This document shows, one piece after another, positions 8,375 to 16,323 of a stretch of DNA of 28,726 bases. Location of the stretch: the IMG/VR virus record IMGVR_UViG_3300024518_002942, positions 1 to 28,726 of that record; one strand, given 5' to 3'. The notes below the pieces were generated by a model. The model did no database searches. It saw only the letters and a list, made by a program, of their open reading frames with translations, and was not told the origin of the DNA. This DNA comes from a virus. Positions within the stretch are counted from its first letter, which is position 1. Each line of letters begins with the position of its first letter. A program made the translations under genes and the position numbers.

Positions 8375-8973
8375 TAGATCTGGAGCATCCGGTGGCGTGA
8401 GAAGCGGCGGTGGACATCCTTCAGGAGTCCGAGCTGGTCGAACTGCTGGACGTAGGATCCCTTGAATCCGATAGACCCCGTCCCCGCGTTGATGCGGCGA
8501 AGGTACTCGATGATCTGCTGATCGACCGCGCCGGCGAGCGCGGGGTACGCCGCGACGAACGCCGCAGTCAGCGCCGCAGCGGTCGCGCCGGTCACCATCC
8601 CTCCGGTGTAGGTCACCTGGACGAACCCCGGCGAGTACGGAGTCGGGCCACGGAGGAACAACTCTCCGCTCTCGCTGTCGGTCTCGTACAGCTCGGAGGA
8701 CATCGCCGTGACCCCGCCCCACTCGCCCGTGCGAAGGTGGTACTTGACCGAAGCGACCGAGGCGACCGGGAAGCCAATCAGGCGCATCCGGTGCTTGTGT
8801 GCACGGACCTGATAGACCTCGGTTCGGGATTCGGAGGAGACGTGACGACCCAGGAACTGCTCGCAGTCATCAGAGATTTCTGCGATCAGTTCGTCGAGGA
8901 GATCGTCGTCCGTCTGCGTGGTTATTCCACGGCGGCGCTTCACTCGGTCTTTGGTCGTCAACTTCGTCACCAT
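8374..8973 (-). CDS. Head-tail connector protein (gp6-like)
   Basis: This 199-residue protein has the layout of gp6/gp15 connectors: an N-terminal helical segment with DDLLDELIAEISDDCEQFLG, then FPVASVASVKYHL and ESGELFLRG, a strand FVQVTYTGGM, and closing Ala-rich helices with VDQQIIEYLRRINAGTGSIG. In HK97-like phages a ring of such subunits docks beneath the portal and leads to the tail. The ATG at 8973 overlaps the preceding stop as TGATG. A downstream alternative start would cut the first helix, so the long form is preferred. Confidence 0.82.
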   Translation of the reverse strand: MVTKLTTKDRVKRRRGITTQTDDDLLDELIAEISDDCEQFLGRHVSSESRTEVYQVRAHKHRMRLIGFPVASVASVKYHLRTGEWGGVTAMSSELYETDSESGELFLRGPTPYSPGFVQVTYTGGMVTGATAAALTAAFVAAYPALAGAVDQQIIEYLRRINAGTGSIGFKGSYVQQFDQLGLLKDVHRRFSRHRMLQI

Positions 8974-9278
8974 CAGAGATCAACCCCTTCCTCTTCCTCG
9001 CGGTCGCTCCAGGGGAACACCGCGTCTTCGTCCTCGGGATCCTCCTGGAGAGGCTCGTCCAGCGCGGGCTCTTCCGGCTCTGGTTCGGGCCGAGGGGCCA
9101 CAGGGGCAGCCTCGGGGACCTCCAGGACAAGGTCACCCTCGATCTCCTCGTTCACCGAGCAGACCTGGTTCGGGTACATCTTGGCGATGGGATCATCGTC
9201 GGGGAGCACGGTGCCCCTCGTCGCGTAGATCGTTCCGTCACTTGGGTTCGTCAGCGCCCGGAGTGCTTTGACCGGCAT
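8973..9278 (-). CDS. Small acidic head-region protein, function unknown
   Basis: This 101-residue protein starts at ATG 9278 with a very strong AAGGAGGA ribosome site, although the start lies 41 bases inside the preceding gene. The first 55 residues look folded (MPVKALRALTNPSDGTIYAT). The remainder is a Pro/Glu/Asp-rich tail with repeated PEPEPEEPA-type sequence. I recognise no family. Small proteins with acidic tails occur between capsid and connector genes of siphoviruses, some as head decoration or stabilisation proteins, but nothing here proves that role. Confidence 0.72.
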   Translation of the reverse strand: MPVKALRALTNPSDGTIYATRGTVLPDDDPIAKMYPNQVCSVNEEIEGDLVLEVPEAAPVAPRPEPEPEEPALDEPLQEDPEDEDAVFPWSDREEEEGVDL

Positions 9279-9738
9279 CGGAGTCCTCCTTGGGGGTCGT
9301 CGGGCGAGTCCGCTTCGTACGGCTACCCGTGGGGGTCGTGTCGAGGCCGGGCAGACCGCCAGCCTTGGGCTTGGGCTGATCCGCCGCGTTGTCCTTCAAC
9401 TTGTCGCGGCGCGAGCCACGGCGAACATCAAGGCGCTTGACCAACTTCTGATTGACGAGTTCGTTCAGGATCGGTCGCGGATAGCTCTGCTGGTCCTTGA
9501 CCTTCCCGCGAGCCTCGTCGAGCTCGCCTTTGGGCACGGGCTCGAGGAACCTCTCCTGCCCGAAGAGGAGCATCGACTCCTCCTTCCGATCTAGGTCCAC
9601 CACGTACCCAGCCTTTCCGCGATCTCGCATCGGGTGCTGGATGGGATTCATGATCGACTCGGGCCACTTGATGTTCTTTCCGGGCTTCACGCGCCAGAGG
9701 CCGGTCATCGTCGAAAGGTTCGTTGCGGGGCGTGCCAT
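9238..9738 (-). CDS. Unknown head-module protein with basic disordered C-terminus
   Basis: This 166-residue protein lies 75 bases after the capsid gene, with a strong hairpin between the two. Residues 1-75 appear folded (GLWRVKPGKNIKWPESIM, DRKEESMLLFGQERFLEPVP). Residues 95-166 are Lys/Arg/Pro/Thr-rich and probably disordered. No Shine-Dalgarno is visible; the ATG follows an AACCCCCGAAC element that also precedes the start at 17646. The function is not recognised. A capsid-associated or DNA-contacting minor head protein would fit the position and charge. Confidence 0.68.
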   Translation of the reverse strand: MARPATNLSTMTGLWRVKPGKNIKWPESIMNPIQHPMRDRGKAGYVVDLDRKEESMLLFGQERFLEPVPKGELDEARGKVKDQQSYPRPILNELVNQKLVKRLDVRRGSRRDKLKDNAADQPKPKAGGLPGLDTTPTGSRTKRTRPTTPKEDSDAGQSTPGADEPK

Positions 9739-9769
9739 GTTCTGTTCGGGGGTTTCGGGGGTGGTTGGG

Positions 9770-9793
9770 AGGCGGGGGCCGAAGCCCCCGCCT
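9770..9793 (-). promoter_or_regulatory. Stable hairpin after the capsid gene (UUCG tetraloop)
   Basis: AGGCGGGGGC and GCCCCCGCCT form a perfect 10-bp stem. On the minus-strand transcript the loop is UUCG closed by C-G, an exceptionally stable tetraloop. It begins about 20 bases after the capsid stop. No U-tract follows, so it is more likely an mRNA 3'-end stabiliser or partial attenuator between capsid and downstream genes than a full intrinsic terminator. Confidence 0.7.
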
Positions 9794-9813
9794 GTCAGCG
9801 ACTCAGCTCAGAC

Positions 9814-11097
9814 CTACAGGTGGGTCGAGCCGATCGTGAACGACTCGAGGTGGTCGATCGACACGTCGGCATACATGATGCCACGGACGAGCGTCTGGTC
9901 TTTCAGGAACGTGCTCGCGCCGACATCAGTCGTGCGGAGCTCCATCGTCTTCCAGAACGGGACGCGGATCTGACGCCAGTCGCCGAAGATGACGGTCTCT
10001 TCGTCGCCGGAGTAGGAGGTGTGCGCCAGGAGTGTCGTGGTGCGGATCGGGTAGCCGAGCAGGTTCGTGTTCGCGCCGTCAGACACGACGAGGCGGTTGA
10101 CATCGACATTCGAGGTGCCAGAGGTCATCTGGACAGCACGCGACCAGTCGGTCGGGTTCATGACCCAGCCGAGGCTTCCGCGCAGAGCGTTGACGTTCAT
10201 CAGGTCGGTGATGAACTCCATCGCCTCGTTGTAGGTCCACGCGGCTCCGATGCCGACAGCACCCGAGGCCAGCTCGCCCGACATGAGCGGGCTTGCGTTC
10301 AGCAGGCCGGTCGGGTTCGCGCCCGAGCCGCTGCCCTTGAGGACGGCGGTGTCGAGAGCCGTGCGGAACTGCTCGATGAGGTTGTCTCGGATGATGCCTT
10401 CAGCCATCGGTCGCGAGTTGCTCAGGAGCATGTTGGACACGCGGACGGCACCGGCCAGGCGACGGGGTCGCATGGTGTGCTCGCCGAACGTCGGGTCGGT
10501 CTCGCCGATCGTCGTGTTCTCATAGGACCACGTCGCCGAGGCACCTGAGAGCAACACGGGGATCGTGACGGTGCCGAACATATTCGGCATCGCGCGTGCA
10601 CCCGACTGGAAGACGACCGACTCTGCGTAGAACAGGTCGATGATCTCGTTCATGTGCTCTTCGGGCACAAGGTGGGGGCCGTTCAGCCCATCAGGAGACG
10701 CGACGTAGCCGGTATCGCCGGCCTTGGTCGAGACCGCAGCATCCTTGGTCTGCGCGGCGAGCCATGCGCCGCCATACTGCTTCTCCATGTTCTTGAAGCA
10801 CTCGAACTCGTACGGGGCGAGGTCGGGGTTCTTGAGACGGATGGCGTCGAGCGCGCGGGCGAACTCGAACTTCTGACCCTTCTCTTCGTTGACTCCGGGG
10901 AGGCTGAAGTTGGGGTTTTCCTTCGCGTACTGCGCGATGGCTTTCGGGACCAGCTCGTCGAGCATGTTGCTGACTTTCTGAGCAAGCTCGGTGTCGCGGT
11001 CGTCGAAACGCTTCGCGATCTCTCCGTTTAGGGTGGTCAGCAAGCCCTTGACGGCGTCTTGCTGCTCGGAGAACGATTTTTCTTGGGTGTCGGACAT
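9814..11097 (-). CDS. Major capsid protein, HK97 fold
   Basis: This 427-residue protein forms the icosahedral shell. Residues 1 to about 65 are helical and charged (a delta-like scaffolding region normally removed by the protease encoded upstream). From about 135 the order GPHLVPEEHMNEIIDLFYAE, SGARAMPNMFGTVTIPVL and ATWSYENTTIGETDPTFGEH is typical of the HK97 N-arm, E-loop and P-domain. The C-terminal half has LRGSLGWVMNPTDWSRAV, LLGYPIRTTTLLA and an end with VRGIMYADVSIDHLES. The start lies 18 bases after the protease stop without a clear Shine-Dalgarno, odd for the most highly expressed virion gene. The gene order portal-protease-capsid supports the call. Confidence 0.95.
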   Translation of the reverse strand: MSDTQEKSFSEQQDAVKGLLTTLNGEIAKRFDDRDTELAQKVSNMLDELVPKAIAQYAKENPNFSLPGVNEEKGQKFEFARALDAIRLKNPDLAPYEFECFKNMEKQYGGAWLAAQTKDAAVSTKAGDTGYVASPDGLNGPHLVPEEHMNEIIDLFYAESVVFQSGARAMPNMFGTVTIPVLLSGASATWSYENTTIGETDPTFGEHTMRPRRLAGAVRVSNMLLSNSRPMAEGIIRDNLIEQFRTALDTAVLKGSGSGANPTGLLNASPLMSGELASGAVGIGAAWTYNEAMEFITDLMNVNALRGSLGWVMNPTDWSRAVQMTSGTSNVDVNRLVVSDGANTNLLGYPIRTTTLLAHTSYSGDEETVIFGDWRQIRVPFWKTMELRTTDVGASTFLKDQTLVRGIMYADVSIDHLESFTIGSTHL

Positions 11098-11115
11098 AAC
11101 GGTGGTGGTTGAGGT

Positions 11116-12273
11116 TCAGTTCTGTTCGGAGCTGCCCAGTAGGGCGATGCGTGCCTGCTCGGCGACGCGCTCCATGAAGTTGTCCTCGCCGCGAGCGTCG
11201 GGATCCTGCGAGGGTTCGTCGAGCTCATCGCCCGCGCCCGTCGCCACCGCTTCAGCCTTCGTGAGGTTCGCAACCAACGTGTCAACGCAGGCCGTGAGTT
11301 TTTCGATCGCAGAGCGCGACTCCTGATCGAGCGCGACAAGTGTGCGCTCGGGGAGTTCGCGGCTGTCCGCCGACGGCTCTTCGCCGGGCGGGGTCTCGAC
11401 TACGGTCTTCTGGCGCTGCTCCGGGGGAGCCTCCGCAAGACTGTCGATCGTGTCGTGGTATTCGTCGGGGACGAAACCGCCCTGCTCGACGGACTCGCGC
11501 GTGACCGCGACGCTCTTCATCGCGAAGATGCGGCGGCGGTTGATGAGTTCTTCGTCCGTGGTGAAGTTGAGGGCTCGCTCGAGGTGCTGGACCATCTCGG
11601 GATCCCAGCCAAACTCCTCAGCCTTGCCGAAGATCTCGCGGCCAGCATCGACCATCTTCTTGCGGAGAGCGTTCTTGTTCGCGGGGACCGGAACGACGGA
11701 AAGCTCGAGGAGTTCCTGCTCCTGGTGCAGCACGCCCCACTCGCCGAGGCCGAGTTTCGTGCGCTCTTCGTCGCTCTTCGGGTACGTGAACGCCTTGGGG
11801 ATGAACCCAACGGAGACGCCAGGCAGAGCGCCGGCCTCGACCAGTTTGCGGACAGCGTCGGCGTGAGCGTTCGTGTCCGCGTCGTGGAAGACTGAATCCG
11901 TCATGAGCGCCTTGGCCCCGTTAGTCTTCCCCTTCCAGACATTGGAGACGTTGCCGATCGGAAGGCTCCTCTGGTCGTGAGCCCACAGGAGTTGCGGGTT
12001 CGACTTGAATCGGTCGAGCCCCCAGCCGGCGACGAGGATGATGTCGCCCATCGAGTCCACGGACTCGTCGCTTGCGACGTGCCGGAACTTCTGAGCCTTC
12101 TCGTCCCCAACGGCCTTGGTCGCCTCAACCTTGTGGGTTCCACCGACGAATCGGTAGTGCATCTCAGACCGATCGCCCTTGATGGCGACCATGTCTTCAC
12201 GCGAGAGGTCTTTCAGATCGTCGTTGGACGCTAGTCCGCATTGGATGCGCTGTGCGCGTTCGATGAGTTTCAT
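11116..12273 (-). CDS. Prohead maturation protease, S78 family
   Basis: The likely start is ATG 12273, seven bases after the portal stop, with AAGGA upstream; the open frame extends to 12342 but that part overlaps the portal end. The 385-residue product has the herpesvirus/HK97-type serine protease core: FRHVASDESVDSMGDIIL, the catalytic His in LLWAHD (residue 99), the catalytic Ser in LPGVSVGF (residue 154), then ELLELSVVPVPANKNA (about 187-202). The C-terminal 180 residues are acidic and helical and may act as an internal scaffold domain. It would cleave the capsid N-terminal region during head maturation. Confidence 0.93.
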   Translation of the reverse strand: MKLIERAQRIQCGLASNDDLKDLSREDMVAIKGDRSEMHYRFVGGTHKVEATKAVGDEKAQKFRHVASDESVDSMGDIILVAGWGLDRFKSNPQLLWAHDQRSLPIGNVSNVWKGKTNGAKALMTDSVFHDADTNAHADAVRKLVEAGALPGVSVGFIPKAFTYPKSDEERTKLGLGEWGVLHQEQELLELSVVPVPANKNALRKKMVDAGREIFGKAEEFGWDPEMVQHLERALNFTTDEELINRRRIFAMKSVAVTRESVEQGGFVPDEYHDTIDSLAEAPPEQRQKTVVETPPGEEPSADSRELPERTLVALDQESRSAIEKLTACVDTLVANLTKAEAVATGAGDELDEPSQDPDARGEDNFMERVAEQARIALLGSSEQN

Positions 12274-12280
12274 GGTCTGG

Positions 12281-14683
12281 TCAGTCCTTGACGATGGGTC
12301 GCGTGACGCAGCGACAGTTGATGACATCCTCGGGAGCACCAACTGGGTCGCCGGGGTGTTTCAGTTGAGAGGTATCCCTGAAGGAGTCGCCGACAGATCG
12401 GATGACTCCATCGAGGATCACGTGCGAATGGGGGCTTGCGTTGCGTACGTGGGAATCTCCAGAGGTCACCCATTGGTGCTCGGTAATTCCTTCGCGCGAC
12501 ATCATCTCGAACCGCGTGCCGCTGGCAGCGCGGTTTACTTCGGTGCGCGCGATCGTGCTCGCCCGAGCACTGCGCGACTTGAACACCTTCCTGAGCTCTC
12601 CCCGGATCTCGGGGAGGACTTGGCGCACATGCTCCTGGAGCGTCGCCATCGAGAAAGGTCTCTTCCTAAAGACGCGGACCAACGCATCGCGCACGTCGTG
12701 CTCGAGCGTCGTGTTGACAGCCTGGGAGAGTCGGATGCGCTGAGACTTCAGGTAGTCGAGAGCCCAGGGGTCGCTCGACGTAAGAGCGTCTGCGCCCAGC
12801 TCGACCGCGAACTCTTCACTCGCCTCGCGAAGCACGTTCGCAAGCGGACCCTTCAGCTTGTCGGCCAGCTTCGCGTTCCACTCCGCAACGTCGAGCAGCA
12901 GGATGTTGAGGAAGTTGGGGTCGTCGATGATGTTCTGCGGAGAGACGTGGACGCCAACCTTCTCGACGCTGGCAGTCCGGAAGCCTTCCGAGCCCTTCTC
13001 CGCGTAGTCCTCGACGCGCTTGATCTGAGCTGCGTTGTAGCGGCCCAGGTAAGCGTTCGCCGCCTTCCTAACTACGCGCTCGCCGGGCTCAAGGACGTTT
13101 GCCTCGTAGCCCTTGTGGTAGGTAGGGGGGGCCTCCTCGTAGTCACTGGACGCGGTCGTATCGTCGCCCTGGTGTTCCTTGGAGGAGACCCCTTTGCCAT
13201 CTGATCCGGTGGGACCGTTCGACCCGCTCTCGCCGCCGTTCGATCCAGGGAAGTCGTCTTCCTCTTCGCCGGAACCGCTGGAGGGAGCCTCCTGCCCGTT
13301 CTCGCCCGGCCCCTCATGGTTCTTCGATCCGCGCAGGGCGTCCTCTGCGGCGACGATGTTCGGGGGCAGCCATGCGATCTTGCCGAACTCGGTCTCGACG
13401 CCGACTAGGCCAACGATCTTCGCCGACTCGTCGTACGAGAGGCCGATGTTCGCCTGGCTCATCGAGATGGCGAGTTCGTGTTTCTTCTGGCTGTCGTCCC
13501 GGAGCGCCTCGACGTGCGAGGTGTCGAACCGCGCAATAAACCCGCGCGTGCGCGAGTCCTTCATACGCAGGATGAAATCGTTGTTGATCACGTCTTCGAT
13601 CGACGCAAGCAGCGCAAGGACTCCGTTGCCGTTCTGCCAGAACTGCGCGACGGCGGTCGCGTAGTTTGAGTAGGTCGCTTCCTCGAGTACGCCGAGCACC
13701 GGGAGCGGGACGCCAAGGATCGCAGCGGTCTTGTTCCGGACTGCCATGAGCAAGTCCTTGAACTCCATGTCGCGCGGGCCGAACTTCGCAGCCTCGTACT
13801 TGACCTTGCCCGAGATCACGCGCCAGCGGCCCTTGTTCTCAAGAGAGAACTCGTCGGCTGCCTGCCGCTCGGCTGCACGCTCTTCCTCTCGCGACAACTC
13901 CTCTTCGTTGATGATGTAGCCGCCAGGGTCTCCCGAGTTGGCGAGCATCGCCTCGAGGTATCTCTGCGCGCCGAACTCGAGCGCGAGGTCTCGAAGTAGA
14001 ACCTCAACGTCGCCGAGTCCGCGCAGCGGGTTCGCCGGGTCGTAGTCGGCGAACTGCACAACGGCAGGCGACGGGAACCGCGTCTGGTCCTTGCTCGGGT
14101 AAACCCAGCCGGCAGGGAATCCGTTCTTCCCAGGGATCTCATCGACGGTCGATCCCTTCACCGGGATGATGAAGGCGGGCAGGTCAATCCTTCCGTCTCC
14201 ATCGGGCTCGAGGGGGTGCTTCGTTCGGTCAAAGCAGAACCAGAAGTCTTCGCCGTCGATCTTCCTGTGGAGCGTCGCGGCTTCCCAGAACTTCGCCGCA
14301 GTCATGAACTGGTTCGGGCGGCGGAAGAGATTCACGATCGGGTGGTCGGTGACCTCCCTCGCGCTCGCGTCCTCTTGCGGATCGACTTCGTAGAATCGCA
14401 ACTTGCAAGACCTCACCGCCGAGCTGATCGCCTTCAGCGCAACGTGGACCCAGCCAGCCTGCTCGTACGGGCGCTCGATGTTCTCGCCGCCCGCGTACCT
14501 GGCCTCGCCAGACAGGACGGTTCCCATCCAGTTTCCGTTGCCGCCAGCGGGACTTTCCCACTCAGCGACGGTACGGGCCTCGATGGAGGTCCCGTTAGTG
14601 CGGACGAAGGGCTTCGCCCGCGTGGGCCTTGGGGCGGTCTTAGCGACCATCCACTCAGGTTTTGCGGTTCGTGAGGCGATCAC
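12281..14683 (-). CDS. Portal protein fused to a MuF-like head morphogenesis domain
   Basis: This 800-residue protein has two parts. Residues about 60-440 are an HK97-type portal, with WVHVALKAISSAVRSCKLRF, HPIVNLFRRPNQFMTAAKFW, NPLRGLGDVEVLLRDLALE and AAILGVPLPVLGVLEEATYS. A Gly/Ser/Asp/Glu-rich linker follows at about 465-530. The C-terminal domain carries the Mu gpF signature: STIARTEVNRAASGTRF (709-725), GDSHVRN and an HS-rich box (742-755), then LKHPGDP and NCRC (775-792). The portal is the DNA channel at one head vertex; MuF domains often travel inside the head and are usually separate genes. The listed start is GTG at 14683; ATG at 14650 (MVAKTAPRP) is an equally possible start 11 codons later. 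Confidence 0.93.
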   Translation of the reverse strand: MIASRTAKPEWMVAKTAPRPTRAKPFVRTNGTSIEARTVAEWESPAGGNGNWMGTVLSGEARYAGGENIERPYEQAGWVHVALKAISSAVRSCKLRFYEVDPQEDASAREVTDHPIVNLFRRPNQFMTAAKFWEAATLHRKIDGEDFWFCFDRTKHPLEPDGDGRIDLPAFIIPVKGSTVDEIPGKNGFPAGWVYPSKDQTRFPSPAVVQFADYDPANPLRGLGDVEVLLRDLALEFGAQRYLEAMLANSGDPGGYIINEEELSREEERAAERQAADEFSLENKGRWRVISGKVKYEAAKFGPRDMEFKDLLMAVRNKTAAILGVPLPVLGVLEEATYSNYATAVAQFWQNGNGVLALLASIEDVINNDFILRMKDSRTRGFIARFDTSHVEALRDDSQKKHELAISMSQANIGLSYDESAKIVGLVGVETEFGKIAWLPPNIVAAEDALRGSKNHEGPGENGQEAPSSGSGEEEDDFPGSNGGESGSNGPTGSDGKGVSSKEHQGDDTTASSDYEEAPPTYHKGYEANVLEPGERVVRKAANAYLGRYNAAQIKRVEDYAEKGSEGFRTASVEKVGVHVSPQNIIDDPNFLNILLLDVAEWNAKLADKLKGPLANVLREASEEFAVELGADALTSSDPWALDYLKSQRIRLSQAVNTTLEHDVRDALVRVFRKRPFSMATLQEHVRQVLPEIRGELRKVFKSRSARASTIARTEVNRAASGTRFEMMSREGITEHQWVTSGDSHVRNASPHSHVILDGVIRSVGDSFRDTSQLKHPGDPVGAPEDVINCRCVTRPIVKD

Positions 14684-14702
14684 GACCCGCTGGTTACGGG
14701 AC

Positions 14703-14735
14703 GACTGGAGTCAAGTCCAGTCTTGTAATACACTC
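14703..14735 (+). promoter_or_regulatory. Inverted-repeat operator and -10 element upstream of the RHH gene
   Basis: GACTGGA (14703-14709) and TCCAGTC (14716-14722) are perfect 7-base arms with a 6-base spacer. A TGTAAT box at 14724-14729 matches the sigma70 -10 at five of six positions and is placed right before ATG 14742; no good -35 is visible. Ribbon-helix-helix proteins commonly bind such repeats and repress themselves, so autoregulation is inferred. The minus strand of the same repeat contains TTGACT, a possible -35 for the divergent portal operon. Confidence 0.45.
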
Positions 14736-14741
14736 CGTGGT

Positions 14742-14948
14742 ATGGGTATACGCTTCGGCCACATCAAGGAGGGGGGGCACCAGGGGGAGCGTCTGAGCAA
14801 GATGATGCCCGTCCGGCTGACCCCGTCGCAGCACCAGGGAGTGGTCCGTGCGGCCCGTGAGACCGGATTGACGGCCTCCGAGTTCGTCCGGCGCAGCGCG
14901 GAAGAGGCGCTCCGCAGGCGCGAGGCGGTGCGGCGGATCAAGCCGTAA
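14742..14948 (+). CDS. Ribbon-helix-helix DNA-binding protein
   Basis: The 68-residue product starts at ATG 14742; the open frame extends upstream to 14403, but that section only mirrors the portal gene. Residues 22-58 (MPVRLTPSQHQGVVRAARET, then GLTASEFVRRSAEEAL) have the strand-helix-helix order of Arc/CopG/MobC-type RHH proteins: a short strand with alternating residues, then two helices with an xSEFVRxSAxxAL second helix. It is the only plus-strand gene between late minus-strand blocks, divergent from the portal and convergent (five-base gap) with the MptE-like gene. A local repressor or late-region switch is the simplest role. Confidence 0.82.
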   Translation: MGIRFGHIKEGGHQGERLSKMMPVRLTPSQHQGVVRAARETGLTASEFVRRSAEEALRRREAVRRIKP

Positions 14949-14953
14949 CAGGC

Positions 14954-15625
14954 TCAGACCCCCGGTGGAAGATTCATCAGTTTCACGCCGTTCTTCTCAC
15001 AAGCATCTCGGCTTCTCGTCATCAGCGAGCGTTCGCCCGCCCAGCGTTTGATCCACTTGGCCTCGCGGCCTTTCGCGGCGCTGCGGATCGAGTCCGTCGC
15101 GCAGGCGTCGTGATATCCGAAGCCGCCGAGGTCGCACCCCACGAAGTAGACGTGAGAGAAGCGCCGGCGCACCGCCCAGGAGATCGCCATCGTTGAGCTG
15201 TACCGAGGTCCGCTCTTGATCGCGACTCGCAGCCACGTTGGTCCGTCGTCAGCGATCTCTATCGCGGGCCACTCGAAATGCGGGATCCCCAGATTCTTCA
15301 GCCACTTCTCCCAGCCTTTCACGCGCTCTTTGTTCGTGACGATCGTGGGGCGCAGTTTGAGGAACGCCTCGCGTGCGTGGTCGTGGATGTGGTTGGGCGT
15401 GTCATAGCAGATCCACCAGTCGCAGCGCGTGAGCCCCTTGAGGGCCACGTTGATCGCTGCGACCGGCAGGTCGTCCGGCAGGTCGTCCGGATGAAAGGAC
15501 GGGCCGGGGCAGGCTAGGGCTAACCCGCGCGTCTCACCCTCTGGATCACGGCTAGGACATCTTCGGGGTAGATCCTCCCCATCGCGTCCGTGCAGTGATC
15601 GCAGGTCCGACTCATTGATCCGCAT
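14954..15625 (-). CDS. MptE/DUF115-like Rossmann protein
   Basis: This 223-residue protein shows the phage MptE-like pattern: a GPS loop (LALACPGPSFHPDDLPDDLP), a second strand VAAINVALKG, a long middle with a WICYDTPNH motif, then HVYFVGCDLGGFGYHDAC where the GxDLGG box is typical. Such proteins occur in glycan-modification gene clusters; the real substrate is not known. The only canonical start in this frame is ATG 15625, which has an AGGGG ribosome site but overlaps the upstream GT9-like gene by 106 bases. The first 30 or so residues are Arg-rich and precede the GPS loop. A perfect 12-base direct repeat encodes PDDLPDDLP. Confidence 0.72.
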   Translation of the reverse strand: MRINESDLRSLHGRDGEDLPRRCPSRDPEGETRGLALACPGPSFHPDDLPDDLPVAAINVALKGLTRCDWWICYDTPNHIHDHAREAFLKLRPTIVTNKERVKGWEKWLKNLGIPHFEWPAIEIADDGPTWLRVAIKSGPRYSSTMAISWAVRRRFSHVYFVGCDLGGFGYHDACATDSIRSAAKGREAKWIKRWAGERSLMTRSRDACEKNGVKLMNLPPGV

Positions 15626-16323
15626 GGCGACCCCTCGGTCTCGACGTATAGGTTTTCATGTTCTGGATACCCCAGGATGTTCGGATCTGATCGTCCGCCC
15701 CAGATGACGACTGCCGGGATCTTGAGCGCCGCTGCCGCGTGGTGCAGGAACCCCTCGGAGCAGAGCACGGCCCCCGCGAAGGACATGATAGCCATAGCCA
15801 TCCGGACCTCTTCCTGCACGCGACCCGAGACGCCGAACATCGTCGGTGCTCTTCCGGGCGACATCTGGACGGTCTGAACTTGCGACACGCGCAGCTTGCC
15901 GACTACGCGGATCCAGCCGCTCATCGGCCACTCCTTATTCGTGCCAGAGAACGTCCCCTTCACGTAGGGGTCGAACGCAACGAACCCCGGCTCGACCTCG
16001 CGGTCAGACATCCACTCGCGGGCACGCTTGAGCTCGTCGTCGGTGAAGTGGAACGATCCGCGCATGGGCGTGTAGCTCGATCGCAGCACCTGCTTCGATC
16101 CTCCCGACCTGGCGTAGTCGATGTAGGGGCGATGCCCTGGGCAGTTCAGAAGGCTGACCGCGCCCTTTGCGCTCTCGCCTCTCTGTATCAGCCACGGAAC
16201 CTTCTCAAACACCGGGCTGAACCGCTGCTTGCCTGTCGAGTCGATGATCTTCACCTTCCTCTCGGCGTTGCGGTGCAGTCGCTCGGCCTCGGCAACGGCT
16301 ATCAGTTCATCACCTAGTCCCAT
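15520..16323 (-). CDS. GT9-like (heptosyltransferase-type) GT-B protein
   Basis: This 267-residue protein has the C-terminal half of a GT-B glycosyltransferase. AVLCSEGFLHHAAAALKIPA and VVIWGGRSDP (residues 186-214) correspond to the GT9 nucleotide-sugar site, usually xDSGxxHLAxAL followed by GPTxP; here Glu190 stands in the usual Asp/Ser region. A Cys cluster CGSMSRTCDHC lies near 235-246. The chain is shorter than typical heptosyltransferases (about 320-350), with a reduced N-terminal domain, so acceptor binding may be unusual. ATG 16323 follows GGAGG closely and overlaps the upstream stop by 14 bases. Likely donor and acceptor are unknown. Confidence 0.75.
   Translation of the reverse strand: MGLGDELIAVAEAERLHRNAERKVKIIDSTGKQRFSPVFEKVPWLIQRGESAKGAVSLLNCPGHRPYIDYARSGGSKQVLRSSYTPMRGSFHFTDDELKRAREWMSDREVEPGFVAFDPYVKGTFSGTNKEWPMSGWIRVVGKLRVSQVQTVQMSPGRAPTMFGVSGRVQEEVRMAMAIMSFAGAVLCSEGFLHHAAAALKIPAVVIWGGRSDPNILGYPEHENLYVETEGSPCGSMSRTCDHCTDAMGRIYPEDVLAVIQRVRRAG

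Noticed and set aside
8375-8722. N-terminal extension of the gp10-like gene.
   Set aside because: This part is Arg-rich and overlaps the connector gene. ATG 8374 in a TAATG junction is the obvious start.
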